From contig NZ_JAHKRO010000010.1 of NCBI RefSeq assembly GCF_019396325.1, positions 97,720-161,719 on the forward strand: DNA of 64,000 bases. Reading direction: 5' to 3'. Shown here one piece after another: positions 53,170-61,638 of the stretch. How positions within the stretch are numbered: position 1 is the first letter of the stretch; every line of letters starts with the position of its first letter. The notes below the pieces were generated by a model. That model saw only the letters and a list, made by a program, of their open reading frames with translations. It was not told where the DNA came from and made no database searches. The translations under genes were made by a program, and so were the position numbers. This DNA comes from Nonomuraea ceibae (lineage in GTDB: Bacteria > Actinomycetota > Actinomycetes > Streptosporangiales > Streptosporangiaceae).

Positions 53170-53604
53170 ATGAACACCCACACTGCGAGCGCGTCCGCAC
53201 TCGTGCTCGCCGCCCTGATCGAACGGCTTGTTACCGCGCTTCTCCCGACCTCCGCCACCACCGTCACCACCGACGGCCTCCTCCGCATCACCCCGCTCGC
53301 CGAGCGCGCAGGTCTGCGGATCGAGGGCGAGCTCGACTACGCCACCCTGCCGGCGCTGAAGCGCGCGCTGGCCGCACTGGCGAGCGGGGACGACGACTTC
53401 TGCGTGGATCTGAGCAGCCTGGAATTCATCGACGTCGGCTGCCTGCGTGCCTTCGTCGTCACCGCCACCGCCATCCACAAGGGCGACGGCGACCAGGTTC
53501 TGACGCTGCGCTCGGCGCCTGCACAGATGCGACGCCTGCTCGAGCTGACCGGCTGGCACCAGACACCCGGTCTCGACCTCCAGGCGTCGGCGCGGCCCGG
53601 TTGA
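53170..53604 (+). CDS. STAS domain anti-sigma factor antagonist
   Basis: A 144-residue protein with a STAS domain from about residue 40: LRIEGELDYATLPALKRALA, then FCVDLSSLEFIDVGCLRAFV. The conserved serine that a kinase phosphorylates in RsbV/SpoIIAA types would fall in FIDVGCL, where Val-Gly replaces the usual Ser/Thr-Ser. Phospho-control of this protein is therefore doubtful. The ATG follows GGAG. It precedes a second, broken STAS gene by seven bases, forming a former tandem pair. Confidence 0.85.
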   Translation: MNTHTASASALVLAALIERLVTALLPTSATTVTTDGLLRITPLAERAGLRIEGELDYATLPALKRALAALASGDDDFCVDLSSLEFIDVGCLRAFVVTATAIHKGDGDQVLTLRSAPAQMRRLLELTGWHQTPGLDLQASARPG

Positions 53605-53610
53605 CACCTC

Positions 53611-53918
53611 ATGACCACTCTCGACCCCTCTCCCGAGGCGGCTCTGTGGCTCGTCCCGCAGCCGCCACCGTCGTGCGCATGTGTGACGAGCTCGACCTCA
53701 GCACCAGCGAGGCCGTACGCGAGCGCCTTCAGGGAGCCTTGCACCGCAGCACCGGCCTGCTCAACCTCGACCTGTCCGGGGTGTCGTTCTGCGATGCTGC
53801 CGGGCTGAGCGTCGTGGTCGGGATCCGGGACCAGGCAGGAGCCCTCGACATCGTCATCGCCCTGGCCGCTCCCCACCCACATGTGGCCAAGGTGCTGCAA
53901 CTCGCCGACCTCGACCAC
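53611..53918 (+). pseudogene. second STAS gene, frameshifted and truncated
   Basis: The ATG at 53611 opens MTTLDPSPEAALWLVPQP. Near 53658 the frame shifts, and the STAS domain continues as ATVVRMCDELDLSTSEAVRE, then LLNLDLSGVSFCDAAGLSVV and KVLQLADLDH. FCDAAGL occupies the phosphorylation loop. The domain then runs without a stop into the antisense strand of the PP2C gene at about 53915. So the gene has a frameshift and has lost its 3' end at a rearrangement point. Confidence 0.78.
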
Positions 53919-54858
53919 AGCTCCAGCCCGAACAGCTCCCCGTTCGGGCTCTGGGCCTCGATGATGCCGTCGGTGTAGAACAGCAGCCGGTCCCCGGGTT
54001 CGAGCTGGTAGTGCAGCAGGCCGGTGGACAGGTCCAGGCCGAGACCCATCGGTGGGTCGGGCACACTGGTCAAGGTGGCGACCTGCTGGCCGCCTCGGAT
54101 CACCAACGGCGGATAATGACCTCGATTGACCCAGGCCAGCCGGCCGGTCCGCAGATCGAGATCGGCCAGGACACCGGTAGCGAAGCGGCCGGTGCTCTGC
54201 TCGGCGATCGCCGCGTCGATGGCCTCGCTCGTCGCGGGCAGGTTCGTGCCCTGGCGGCGGCTGGTGCGAGCGGACCCGATGGCAATGGTGGCGGTGAGCC
54301 CGGCCGCGGTGTCGTGCCCCATCGCGTCGAAGATCGACACATGCAGGGTGTCGCCGTCGATCGCGTAGTCGTAGGCATCGCCGCCCACCTCGTAGGCCGG
54401 CTCCAGCGCAGCGCTGACCACCACCCTGTCATCGGCGAAGCCCTCAGGCGGCAGCAAATTCCCCAACACCTCGGCCGGCAACGTCATCGGCCGGGCGCGG
54501 ACCAGGCGGGCGTAGGAATCGCTGTAGGGGCGCTTACTGATCAGCAGCAGCGAGACGAGCGAGGCCAGCCGGCCGGCCAGCAATGCCGCGGCCTCAGATC
54601 CCCGCTGCACGCTCACTCCCAGGACGCCGACCCGTTCGGTGCCGCTCAGCAACGGCACCCATAGTCGCTGCGGTCCCTCGCCGGCCGACGAGGCAGGGAC
54701 TCTCTCAGGAGCGGCGGGATCCATCACATGCCGGGCCTCGACGATCTCCACGCCGCGGAAGGCGCGCCCGGCCATGGTGGCGTCGATCCGGATCGCCTCA
54801 AGCCGCTCGCAGTGGCGTCCAGCAGGCCGCCCAGCATCCGCTCACCATCACCCGTCAC
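53915..54858 (-). pseudogene. PP2C/SpoIIE-type phosphatase with GAF-like sensor, deleted at both ends of the core
   Basis: The C-terminal part is a clear PP2C domain of RsbU/SpoIIE type (SAALEPAYEVGGDAYDYAID, HVSIFDAMGHDTAAGL, WVNRGHYPPLVI, LLFYTDGIIEAQSP). It breaks off after NGELFGLEL near 53915, where the antisense of the STAS gene begins; the usual last 50 or so residues with the final metal-binding Asp are missing. Upstream, a frame from GTG 54858 reads VTGDGERMLGGLLDATAS, and a different frame then gives IRIDATMAGRAFRGVEIVEA. Most of the sensor domain between them is missing. The phosphatase that would reset STAS proteins is therefore probably inactive. Confidence 0.78.
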
Positions 54859-54926
54859 CTTGACGCCTTCCCCTGGAGCCTCTCCCCTCACAATAGATCG
54901 TCTCCCCCCTGCGGTACGAGCTTGTT

Positions 54927-55133
54927 TCAAGCGTGCTGACCAGGGCTAACGTCTCCCGGGCGTGCTGGTGCGCAGTGTGTGCTTGCCGGCGCCGGCGCGA
55001 GGAAAGGCGCGATGACGATCGCCGCGGTCAGGGTCACCGGGATGACGCCGGCCCGCACGGGCGCAGCGGGGCGGGGGAATGGCGCATCGCTGTCATAGCC
55101 CGCCTCGGCGGCGATGCGGCCGGCGGTCGGCAT
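54927..55133 (-). pseudogene. probable N-terminal fragment of a fatty acid desaturase
   Basis: An open frame of 68 codons from ATG 55133 includes AGYDSDAPFPRPAAPVRAGV, then IPVTLTAAIVIAPFLAPA. This lines up with the start of the intact desaturase at 60.5 kb (DYDGTSPFPEAEDHVPAGRL, then QVALTGAIVVLPFVALGA): the same YD-x-x-x-PFP, a spaced basic residue and a first membrane segment. After that the reading is unrelated and no histidine box is present. It probably arose from a duplicated desaturase that lost its body. A short unrelated membrane peptide cannot be excluded. Confidence 0.45.
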
Positions 55134-55138
55134 GCCGG

Positions 55139-55462
55139 TCACGCCATGACCGGGAAGCGGCGGTCCAGGCCGGTGATGCGCAGCAATCCAGCCATGCGCG
55201 GGGGAACGCCGGTCAGGGCCAGCGTGATGCCCCGTGTCCGGGCACGGCTCTGCACGCCGACCAGCACGCCCAACCCGCCTGCCCCGCAGAAGGTGACCTG
55301 GGACAGATCCAGGACCAGCAGGTCGGTGCTGTGATCGAGGGTGTTGATCAGCCGGCGGCGCAGCCGGGCTGTGGTGAAGATGTCGATGTCCCCTGACAGA
55401 TGCACCAGGGTCGGCGCCGAGGCGCTCACCCCGGCGAGCGGGGCGGTGTCGATGACGGTCAT
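55139..55462 (-). CDS. STAS domain anti-sigma factor antagonist
   Basis: A 107-residue RsbV/SpoIIAA-type protein that is a STAS domain throughout: TLVHLSGDIDIFTTARLRRR, then LLVLDLSQVTFCGAGGLGVL. CGAGGL lies at the phosphorylation loop, where the usual D-S/T-S is replaced, so kinase control is doubtful. The ATG at 55462 follows GAGGAGA by seven bases. In a working partner-switch it would release a sigma factor by binding an RsbW kinase, but no such kinase is in the window and the nearby PP2C gene is broken. Confidence 0.88.
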   Translation of the reverse strand: MTVIDTAPLAGVSASAPTLVHLSGDIDIFTTARLRRRLINTLDHSTDLLVLDLSQVTFCGAGGLGVLVGVQSRARTRGITLALTGVPPRMAGLLRITGLDRRFPVMA

Positions 55463-55579
55463 GGAATGTCTCCTCACGGGAGAAGCTGAAAGTGATGAGA
55501 TGCCTGCCGGCCGGAGATCGGCCCGCCGCCAGTACGGGCGGTGCCAGGACCGCTCGATCCGGCCGGCAGGCGGCACGGG

Positions 55580-56167
55580 TCATGGCGACGGCGTCGGCCG
55601 TCCCATGGATGGCTGCGCTGCCTGCCCGATGACCGACCCGCCCTCGTCCTCCCAGCGGGCCGATCCGTCGGCCGTGGCACGCGGAGCGGGGCCGGCGGGC
55701 AGATGCGCGAGGGTGAGGATGGCGTCGATGCTCATGCCGGCGATGTCCTGGGCGGTGAGCTTGAGCGTGGCCTCGGCTGCGCCGGCGGCGGTGCCCGAAG
55801 GGACGATCAGCAGGCCGACCGGCTCGCCGGTGGCGAAGCTGAGAGTGATCACGCGCGGGTCCGTGTGGCGGAACCAGCCGATGCGGACCTGCCGCCCGCG
55901 CGCGGGGATACGGCGCGGAATGTTCTGCCACACGTGACGGTGCAGGCCTATGCGGAGCGTGACCCGATCCAGCAGCCGGTCCACGGCGGCGATGAGGGCG
56001 GGCAGTTCGGCGGCCGCGTCATGGGAGGAGGGCCACCAGGCCCCGTCCACCACAGCCAGCCTGTTCGGCACCGGGCTGAGGCTGAGCCGTAGCGCGGAAT
56101 CGACCCGAGGGATCGCGGGCGAGGCGGGGCTGAGCGGTGCGGGTTGAGAAAGAAGCGTCGGCGTCAT
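55580..56167 (-). CDS. DUF5994 family protein, paralogue
   Basis: A 195-residue protein with the same signature as the one at 50.8 kb: ALRLSLSPVPNRLAVVDGAW, then WPSSHDAAAELPALIAAVD and WQNIPRRIPARGRQVRIGWF. Both end in a ...W-E-(N/D)-E-G-G-x-V segment. The two paralogues flank the damaged STAS/PP2C region on opposite strands. The ATG at 56167 was chosen because it starts just before the conserved region. The upstream frame is open but has no similarity. Confidence 0.88.
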   Translation of the reverse strand: MTPTLLSQPAPLSPASPAIPRVDSALRLSLSPVPNRLAVVDGAWWPSSHDAAAELPALIAAVDRLLDRVTLRIGLHRHVWQNIPRRIPARGRQVRIGWFRHTDPRVITLSFATGEPVGLLIVPSGTAAGAAEATLKLTAQDIAGMSIDAILTLAHLPAGPAPRATADGSARWEDEGGSVIGQAAQPSMGRPTPSP

Positions 56168-56280
56168 GGTCGCCTGACCTGTCCAGGCCTCCGAAGAGGC
56201 CGGTGGTGGTTCGCCGGGGGCGACGCGGACCTGAATGCCAACGCTCGATAAGACCTCGGTACTCTCAGTGTACGGCATGA

Positions 56281-56306
56281 CTTCCGAAATTCGGCAATTC
56301 CGGAAG
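56281..56306. repeat. 26-bp inverted repeat
   Basis: CTTCCGAAATT (56281-56291) and AATTCCGGAAG (56296-56306) are complementary arms with one mismatch around a four-base CGGC centre. It lies 114 bp upstream of the DUF5994 start and 114 bp before the integrase remnant. It could be an operator or a recombination-related site; no ribosome site or gene explains it. Confidence 0.5.
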
Positions 56307-56419
56307 TGGACTGAGGGGGTGACATCCGGAAACGAGCCCGCAGAGCTCGCGGAACCGGACGGAGCAGCTTCCGGAACACGGGCCGGTCGCGGGCTCGGCC
56401 GCTTTCCGCTCCGCACGCT

Positions 56420-56868
56420 GTCGTCCTGGCCGACTACACCGCCGCGCTCGCGCACGCCCCGCTGGCCGGCTCCACCAAGACCGAGTACGCCTCCCGGCTG
56501 CGCGGTCACCTGGCCTGGCTGGCCGACCAGGCCGACGCCTGCGCCCTGGACGGCGATCCGCTCATCGACCCGACCGCAGCCGGCGCCGTGCGCGACTTCC
56601 GCCGGCATCTGAAGAACGGCCGCCGCGCCCCCAACACCATCGACACCTACCTGTCGGCCATCGACGACTTCACCGACGGGCTGCAGTCCCGCGCCGATTG
56701 GAAGGGAGCCGGCACCCACGCCGCGCTGTTCCTCAACCACCGCGGCGGCCGGCTGAGCGACCGCGCCCCCGCGACATCACCGGCCTCGGCGACGCCGTCG
56801 GCCTGAGTGACGACCCCACCGAAGCCGACAAGGAAGCCGCCTTGGACGCCCTCATCACCGACCACTGA
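56420..56868 (+). pseudogene. tyrosine recombinase remnant lacking the catalytic core
   Basis: The frame reads VVLADYTAALAHAPLAGSTK, then VRDFRRHLKNGRRAPNTIDT and YLSAIDDF, the core-binding (SAM-like) domain of an actinobacterial tyrosine recombinase. It jumps to WKGAGTHAALFLNHRGGRLS, a piece of the catalytic domain, and after a frameshift near 56767 ends ITGLGDAVGLSDDPTEADKE to a TGA at 56866-56868. The Arg, HxxR and Tyr of the active site are gone. It is a decayed integrase gene, evidence of an older mobile element. Confidence 0.75.
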
Positions 56869-57037
56869 CCAGAGCAGCAAACCGGTTCGGACCGGGTGCC
56901 GCGACCGACACTCCGTATCCCCGCCCGGCTGGAGGGCACCGCGTCCGCGCCACGGTAGGCGAATGCGGAGGGCCACCGCCTACAGCGTTCGACCCTAGGC
57001 AGGGGCCCCTTGCGGATTCTGGCGAAAGGAGCCGGCC

Positions 57038-57304
57038 GTGCATGAGAATGTCGCACTGATCATTCGATTCCACCTGATGGGCGGCGAAGACGTCTCCGTG
57101 ATCAGCGGAGACTTCGACGGAGAGCCGGAGGCGGTGGCGGCGATCGCTCGTGCTGTAGACGAGCGGCGCAGCCTGGTGTTGATCCGGGCAAGACATGATC
57201 GCGAAGCCGACGTTAACGGCATAGTCATCAACCTCGCCAACGTGGTGTCGGCGCGTGTGTCGAAGACAGACAGCGCCGAGGCGGGCGTGCCCGACACGCC
57301 CTGA
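57038..57304 (+). CDS. small protein of unknown function
   Basis: An 88-residue protein, VHENVALIIRFHLMGGEDVS, then GEPEAVAAIARAVDERRSLV and INLANVVSARVSKTDSA. The pattern of strand-helix-strand with a final beta hairpin looks like a small alpha/beta domain. The GTG at 57038 has GAAAGGAG six bases upstream, a strong signal. It follows the integrase remnant and is convergent with the YihY gene. Similar small proteins appear among phage or stress genes, but I cannot name a family. Confidence 0.65.
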   Translation: MHENVALIIRFHLMGGEDVSVISGDFDGEPEAVAAIARAVDERRSLVLIRARHDREADVNGIVINLANVVSARVSKTDSAEAGVPDTP

Positions 57305-57395
57305 CAGTGGCCAGCCGGACGAGGTCGTCGACGGTGGCACGTCGGTGACCGAAGCGGCGTTCCGCGCAAAGCTCATCGCCGGAGCTGATCGCGGC

Positions 57396-58298
57396 TCACG
57401 CTTTCGGCGGGCCTGCCCGAACAGCCAGGTCGGTGACGTCTCCGGTGGTGCTGGTGGCCGCCAGCGCGGTGGCGAACAGGATGAGCTGGTTGAGCACCTT
57501 GAGGAAGAGCAGCATCGCCACCGCCCCGGTGACGACCTGGTACGCGGGGTTCGCGGCGGTGAGGTTGAGCACGGCCTGACCCAGGGTCTTGAGGATCTCC
57601 AAGCCGATCGTGATGACCAGCGCCGGCCCGATCACCCGTCGCGGCGACAGGTGCAGCCGCGGTGGCGCGGTGAGCAGCGCCATGGCCAGCAGGGTGTTGA
57701 CCCCGATTCCCAGCACGAACGCCGCCACCGACAGCATCCATTGGGCGGGGGCGGCCTGCACGCCCACGGTGTTCACCGCAAGCAGACTCAGCACCCACTC
57801 CGCGGCGAAGACGACGGTGAGCGACAGCGAGAGCAGTGTCCCGAGCCCCACCATGACGCCCAGGTCGATGATCTGGCGCAGGAAGAAGTTGCCCGGATAC
57901 TCCTCCAGCCGCCAGATCGCCCTGGTCGCCGAGCGCAGCGTGTCCATCCAGTACAGGCCCGTCAGGGGCAGCACCACACAGGCCACCAGCCCGGCTGTTC
58001 CTCCGGCGTCGCGCAGCGCCTGGACGTCAAGGCGCGGGAAGGTGTCGCTGAGGTAGCGCTGCATCCCGCTCAGCACCGCCGGGTGGTCCAGGACGCGGCT
58101 GAGGACGGCGAACCCCAGCAGGGCCAGGGCGAAGGTGGCGAAGAAGGCGTAGTACGTGAGAGCCGCCGACAGGCGACCGGCGTCGACCTTGTCGTAGCGG
58201 ATCAGGGCGCGCACCACGTGATCCAGCCACCCGTACCTGCTCCTGGCCCGCTCCCAGCCTCTCGCCAGCCAGCCCGCCCAGCGCCGGACGGCGCTCAT
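57396..58298 (-). CDS. YihY/virulence factor BrkB family membrane protein
   Basis: A 300-residue integral membrane protein with about six segments. The N-terminal RYDKVDAGRLSAALTYYAFF and the later GLYWMDTLRSATRAIWRLEE are hallmarks of the BrkB/YihY family, where members are proposed to be inner-membrane transport or envelope proteins without a fixed function. The start at 58298 lacks a clear ribosome site. It is divergent from an AI-2E family transporter with a 194-bp gap that contains an AT-rich patch near 58420-58435. Confidence 0.9.
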   Translation of the reverse strand: MSAVRRWAGWLARGWERARSRYGWLDHVVRALIRYDKVDAGRLSAALTYYAFFATFALALLGFAVLSRVLDHPAVLSGMQRYLSDTFPRLDVQALRDAGGTAGLVACVVLPLTGLYWMDTLRSATRAIWRLEEYPGNFFLRQIIDLGVMVGLGTLLSLSLTVVFAAEWVLSLLAVNTVGVQAAPAQWMLSVAAFVLGIGVNTLLAMALLTAPPRLHLSPRRVIGPALVITIGLEILKTLGQAVLNLTAANPAYQVVTGAVAMLLFLKVLNQLILFATALAATSTTGDVTDLAVRAGPPKA

Positions 58299-58492
58299 GC
58301 CCGGAGCCGGTACGTCGGGGGGACACGGCCGTGATCACGTGCCGCGGTCGTTTCGCAGAAGATGGCTCACCCTGCCGTCGTGAGAAGCTGGTAGGGCGGA
58401 TGGCCTACCCATAAGGCGATTTTTATTCTTTGTTTCCCCGACCGGGAGCCTGGAAGCACGCCTGATTCCGCCCGGGAGGGAAGTACCCGTCC

Positions 58493-59632
58493 ATGGATTC
58501 ACCTCAGGACCGCCTGCTGCGGTTAGTGCCGGCGACCTTGGCCAAGATGGCCGCCTGGTGCGCGTGCCTGATCGTCATCGGCGTCGTGGCCAACTACGTG
58601 TTCGGTTTCGTGGCGTCGATGCGCCTCATAGCCTTGCCCGTGGCGATCGCCCTGCTGCTGACCGCGCTGCTGTTCCCGCTCACCCGGCGGCTGCGGGCGT
58701 CGGGGCTGCGGGCGATCTACGCCACCTGGATCACCATGCTCGTCGCCCTGGCCGTGCTGGGCGGGACGGGGTGGATCATCGGCGTGCGGGCCAACGCGGA
58801 GTTCCCCGGCCTGGTGACGCAGGTCAGGCAGACGGCCAAGACGGTGGAGAACTGGCTCTACTCCGGGCCTTTGCACCTGAAGCCCATCCAGCTCAGCGGC
58901 TGGGTGGACGAGATCGCCAAGTTCGTCACCGAGCGGCAGCAGCAGATCACCTCGACGGTCCTCGTGGGCACCGTGGTGGTGGTCGAGGTGCTGGCCTCGA
59001 TCGTGCTCCTGCTGTTCGTGACGTTCTTCCTGCTCAAGGACGGCGACCGGATCTGGTCCTGGTTCCTCAAGAGGTTCGGCCGGATGGCGCCGCGGGTCGA
59101 CCGGGCCGGGCGGACCGCCTGGACCACGCTGTCCCACTACGTGCAGGGCACGGTGGCCGTGGCCGCGGTGCACGGCGTGCTCATGGGGCTGGTGCTGGCC
59201 GTCATGGGAGTCCCGCTGTGGGCGGCACTGGCCGTACTGATCTTCCTGGCCAGCTTCGTCCCGATCGTCGGCATCCTCTTCGCCGGTGCGGTCGCGACGC
59301 TGGTCACGCTGGGCGCGAAGGGCCCCGTCTACGCGCTGATCTTCATCGGCATCCTGATCGTGGAGCAGCAACTGGAGAACCACGTGCTCCAGCCGCTGAT
59401 CGTCGGCCGGGTCCTGCACTTCCACCCGCTCGCGATCATCATCGTGCTGGCCGTCGGCGGCATCCTGGCCGGGATCGCGGGCGCGGTCGTGGCCGTGCCG
59501 ATCACCGCAATCCTCTACCGGGCCGTGCCGGAGCTCTTCAAGGACGACCCGATTCCCCTCCCGGCAGCACCGGTCCCGAAACCACCCGGGCGACCCGTAC
59601 CTCCTGAGAAGGGACCCGAGCAGCAGGATTGA
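58493..59632 (+). CDS. AI-2E family transporter (TqsA/PerM type)
   Basis: A 379-residue membrane protein with about eight segments. The family pattern is visible in VEVLASIVLLLFVTFFLLKD, VDRAGRTAWTTLSHYVQGTV, the conserved FVPIVGILFAG, and IVEQQLENHVLQPLIVGRVL. The C-terminal tail is Pro-rich and probably disordered. Members export small molecules or ions, and autoinducer-2 export is only one known role. The ATG at 58493 lies about eight bases after GGGAGGGAAG. Confidence 0.92.
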   Translation: MDSPQDRLLRLVPATLAKMAAWCACLIVIGVVANYVFGFVASMRLIALPVAIALLLTALLFPLTRRLRASGLRAIYATWITMLVALAVLGGTGWIIGVRANAEFPGLVTQVRQTAKTVENWLYSGPLHLKPIQLSGWVDEIAKFVTERQQQITSTVLVGTVVVVEVLASIVLLLFVTFFLLKDGDRIWSWFLKRFGRMAPRVDRAGRTAWTTLSHYVQGTVAVAAVHGVLMGLVLAVMGVPLWAALAVLIFLASFVPIVGILFAGAVATLVTLGAKGPVYALIFIGILIVEQQLENHVLQPLIVGRVLHFHPLAIIIVLAVGGILAGIAGAVVAVPITAILYRAVPELFKDDPIPLPAAPVPKPPGRPVPPEKGPEQQD

Positions 59633-59659
59633 CCCAATCCGAGGCGGGCGGTGGCGGGC

Positions 59660-59974
59660 TCATGGGGCCGTACGGCAGGCAGAGGCCGGGGCGGGCGGTG
59701 GCGCGCCTCCGTCGCGGACCTTCCCGGCCAGCGCCTGGTCGGCTGCGGCGCTGACCAGGCGTGCGGCGGCGGCCACCTCGGCGAGCTGACCCGGCGCCAT
59801 CGCCTCCAGGCACGCGGCGAGCCGCTGCCGGTCACCATGACAGGCCATGCTCATCGCGTCCCTGAGGGCGAGAGCGCGCGAGGCCGTGCTGACCGCCTTC
59901 AAAACGTCGGCCAGGGCCTCATCCAGACCACTGTCAGGGCCTGGCCGCTGCGGAGGCCGGGCATCGGTCATCAT
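59660..59974 (-). CDS. small helical protein of unknown function
   Basis: A protein of about 104 residues. After a Pro-rich start it is helical: DSGLDEALADVLKAVSTASR, then ALRDAMSMACHGDRQRLAAC and LAEVAAAARLVSAAADQALA. It has two Cys. The start at 59974 or 59971 follows AGGTGG; an ATG at 60019 would add a basic N-terminus. It ends 27 bp from the AI-2E gene, which is convergent. No family is recognised. Confidence 0.55.
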   Translation of the reverse strand: MMTDARPPQRPGPDSGLDEALADVLKAVSTASRALALRDAMSMACHGDRQRLAACLEAMAPGQLAEVAAAARLVSAAADQALAGKVRDGGAPPPAPASACRTAP

Positions 59975-60164
59975 CCACCTGCCGTCCTTGGCTCCGAGTC
60001 GGGACGTTCGATCAGGCATCGTGGGAACGTACCCGCAGGCTCGCGATCGCCTCAGCTGATGAGGCTAGCTGGGATTGCCTGTTTCCGCACAGCCGGCCGA
60101 GAGCCTTGACTGGTGAGTGACCAGCCGGCGCAACTCGCGTCGCTGTCACCGTGAGGGGGTCGTG

Positions 60165-60476
60165 ATGACCCTGGACGCACAAGGAACGGACGCGAAAGAC
60201 CGCGCAGGCCTGAACGGTCAGGTCCCACGCTGCGAGCACATCGACCAACTCCCCCAAGTGCGGCACGGACCGCCCGAATGCAAACAGTGCCTGTCCCTCG
60301 GCCGCACCTGGACACGCCTGCTGGTGTGCCTGACCTGCGGCTGGGTGGCCTGTTCCGACGATTCGCGGGGCGGCCACGCCAAGGCCCACTACCAGGAGAC
60401 CGACCACCCGGTGGCCGCCGCCTTGGGGACGAATCCGACCTGGCGCTGGTGCTACGTGCACCGCCGCACCGTATAG
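60165..60476 (+). CDS. UBP-type zinc finger protein
   Basis: A 103-residue protein made of one UBP-type zinc finger. Ligands are RCEHI, ECKQC, VCLTCGWVACSDD, GGHAKAHYQETDHPV and CYVHR, the full Cys/His set of the ZnF-UBP fold, which in eukaryotes binds ubiquitin C-termini. Bacterial single-domain versions are known in actinobacteria, but their partners are not. The ATG at 60165 follows GAGGGGG. Only 31 bp separate it from the desaturase gene, so the two are probably one operon; the zinc protein may modulate or be co-regulated with lipid desaturation. Confidence 0.88.
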   Translation: MTLDAQGTDAKDRAGLNGQVPRCEHIDQLPQVRHGPPECKQCLSLGRTWTRLLVCLTCGWVACSDDSRGGHAKAHYQETDHPVAAALGTNPTWRWCYVHRRTV

Positions 60477-60507
60477 CCGCACCGTAGAGACGAGAGGAAA
60501 GAGATCT

Positions 60508-61509
60508 ATGACCATTTCCGAACAGGTGGCGGAACGCCACCAGGACTACGACGGCACCTCGCCCTTCCCCGAGGCGGAGGACCACGTTCCGGCCGGGCGG
60601 CTCCAGGTGGCCCTGACGGGGGCGATCGTGGTGCTGCCGTTCGTCGCGCTCGGCGCCGCGGTCCTCCTGGCGTGGGGCCGGGGAGTCACGCTCACTGACC
60701 TGCTGCTGGCCGCGATCCTGTACGTGGTGACCGGCCTGGGGGTGACGATCGGCTTCCATCGGCTCCTCACCCACTCCTCGTTCACCGCGCGGCCCTGGCT
60801 GCGCGTGGCGCTGGCGGTCACCGGTTCGATGGGCTTCCAGGGGAATGTGATCGACTGGGTGGCGGTGCATCGCCGCCATCACGCCTTCACCGACCGTCCC
60901 GGCGATCCCCACTCGCCCTACCGGTACGGCACCGGGCTGCGCGGGCAGCTTCGGGGGTTGGTCCATGCCCACCTGGGCTGGCTGTTCGCCGACGATCCGA
61001 CCCCGGCCGAACGTTACGCCCCCGATCTGCTGACCGACCGCGCGATGTCCCGCGTCGCACGCGCCTTTCCCGCGCTGTGCGCGCTGTCGCTGGCGCTGCC
61101 GTTCCTGGCCGGATGGGCGATCACCGGCACCCTGTACGGCGGGCTTACCGCCTTCCTCTGGGCGGGACTGATCCGCGTCGCGCTGCTCCAGCACGTCACC
61201 TGGAGCGTCAACTCCCTGTGCCACGTCATCGGTGCCAGGCCCTTCAAGACCCGACGCCACGACCGCTCGACGAACCTGTGGCCGCTGGCCCTGCTGTCCT
61301 TCGGCGAAAGCTGGCACAACGGCCACCACAGCGAACCGAGCTGCGCCCGCCACGGCCTCGACCGCGGTCAGCTCGACCCGTCCGCCGCCATGATCGGCCT
61401 GTTCGAACGGCTCGGCTGGGCGGGTGACGTGCACTGGCCCGACCGAGAACGCGTCCAACGCCGACGCGTCGGTCCGCGCCGGCAGGCCCGCGCGCCGGCC
61501 GGAGACTGA
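60508..61509 (+). CDS. acyl-CoA/fatty acid desaturase
   Basis: A 333-residue membrane di-iron desaturase. The three histidine boxes are HRLLTH (84-89), HRRHH (121-125) and HNGHH (about 269-273), set among four membrane segments. This is the delta-9 type arrangement, introducing a cis double bond into an acyl chain using O2. The C-terminal 25 residues are basic. The ATG follows GAGAGGAAAGAG. It lies just after the UBP zinc finger gene and next to a divergent-type LysR regulator downstream. A fragment like its N-terminus occurs at 55 kb. Confidence 0.93.
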   Translation: MTISEQVAERHQDYDGTSPFPEAEDHVPAGRLQVALTGAIVVLPFVALGAAVLLAWGRGVTLTDLLLAAILYVVTGLGVTIGFHRLLTHSSFTARPWLRVALAVTGSMGFQGNVIDWVAVHRRHHAFTDRPGDPHSPYRYGTGLRGQLRGLVHAHLGWLFADDPTPAERYAPDLLTDRAMSRVARAFPALCALSLALPFLAGWAITGTLYGGLTAFLWAGLIRVALLQHVTWSVNSLCHVIGARPFKTRRHDRSTNLWPLALLSFGESWHNGHHSEPSCARHGLDRGQLDPSAAMIGLFERLGWAGDVHWPDRERVQRRRVGPRRQARAPAGD

Positions 61510-61638
61510 CCGAAGGGCCTGCCGCTCTCCGCCGCCTCAGCCCGGCAGGCACCGCCTCGGGGTTCACCCGCTCCTGGGGGACCTACAGTGGAGACGACAG
61601 CCCGCATCGACGCCGCCCAGGGCAGAAAGGGGGCGGGC

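Noticed and set aside
57396..59632. YihY and AI-2E genes as a quorum-sensing or defence system
   Set aside because: Both are widespread housekeeping-type membrane families. Nothing in the gap or neighbours suggests signalling or defence.
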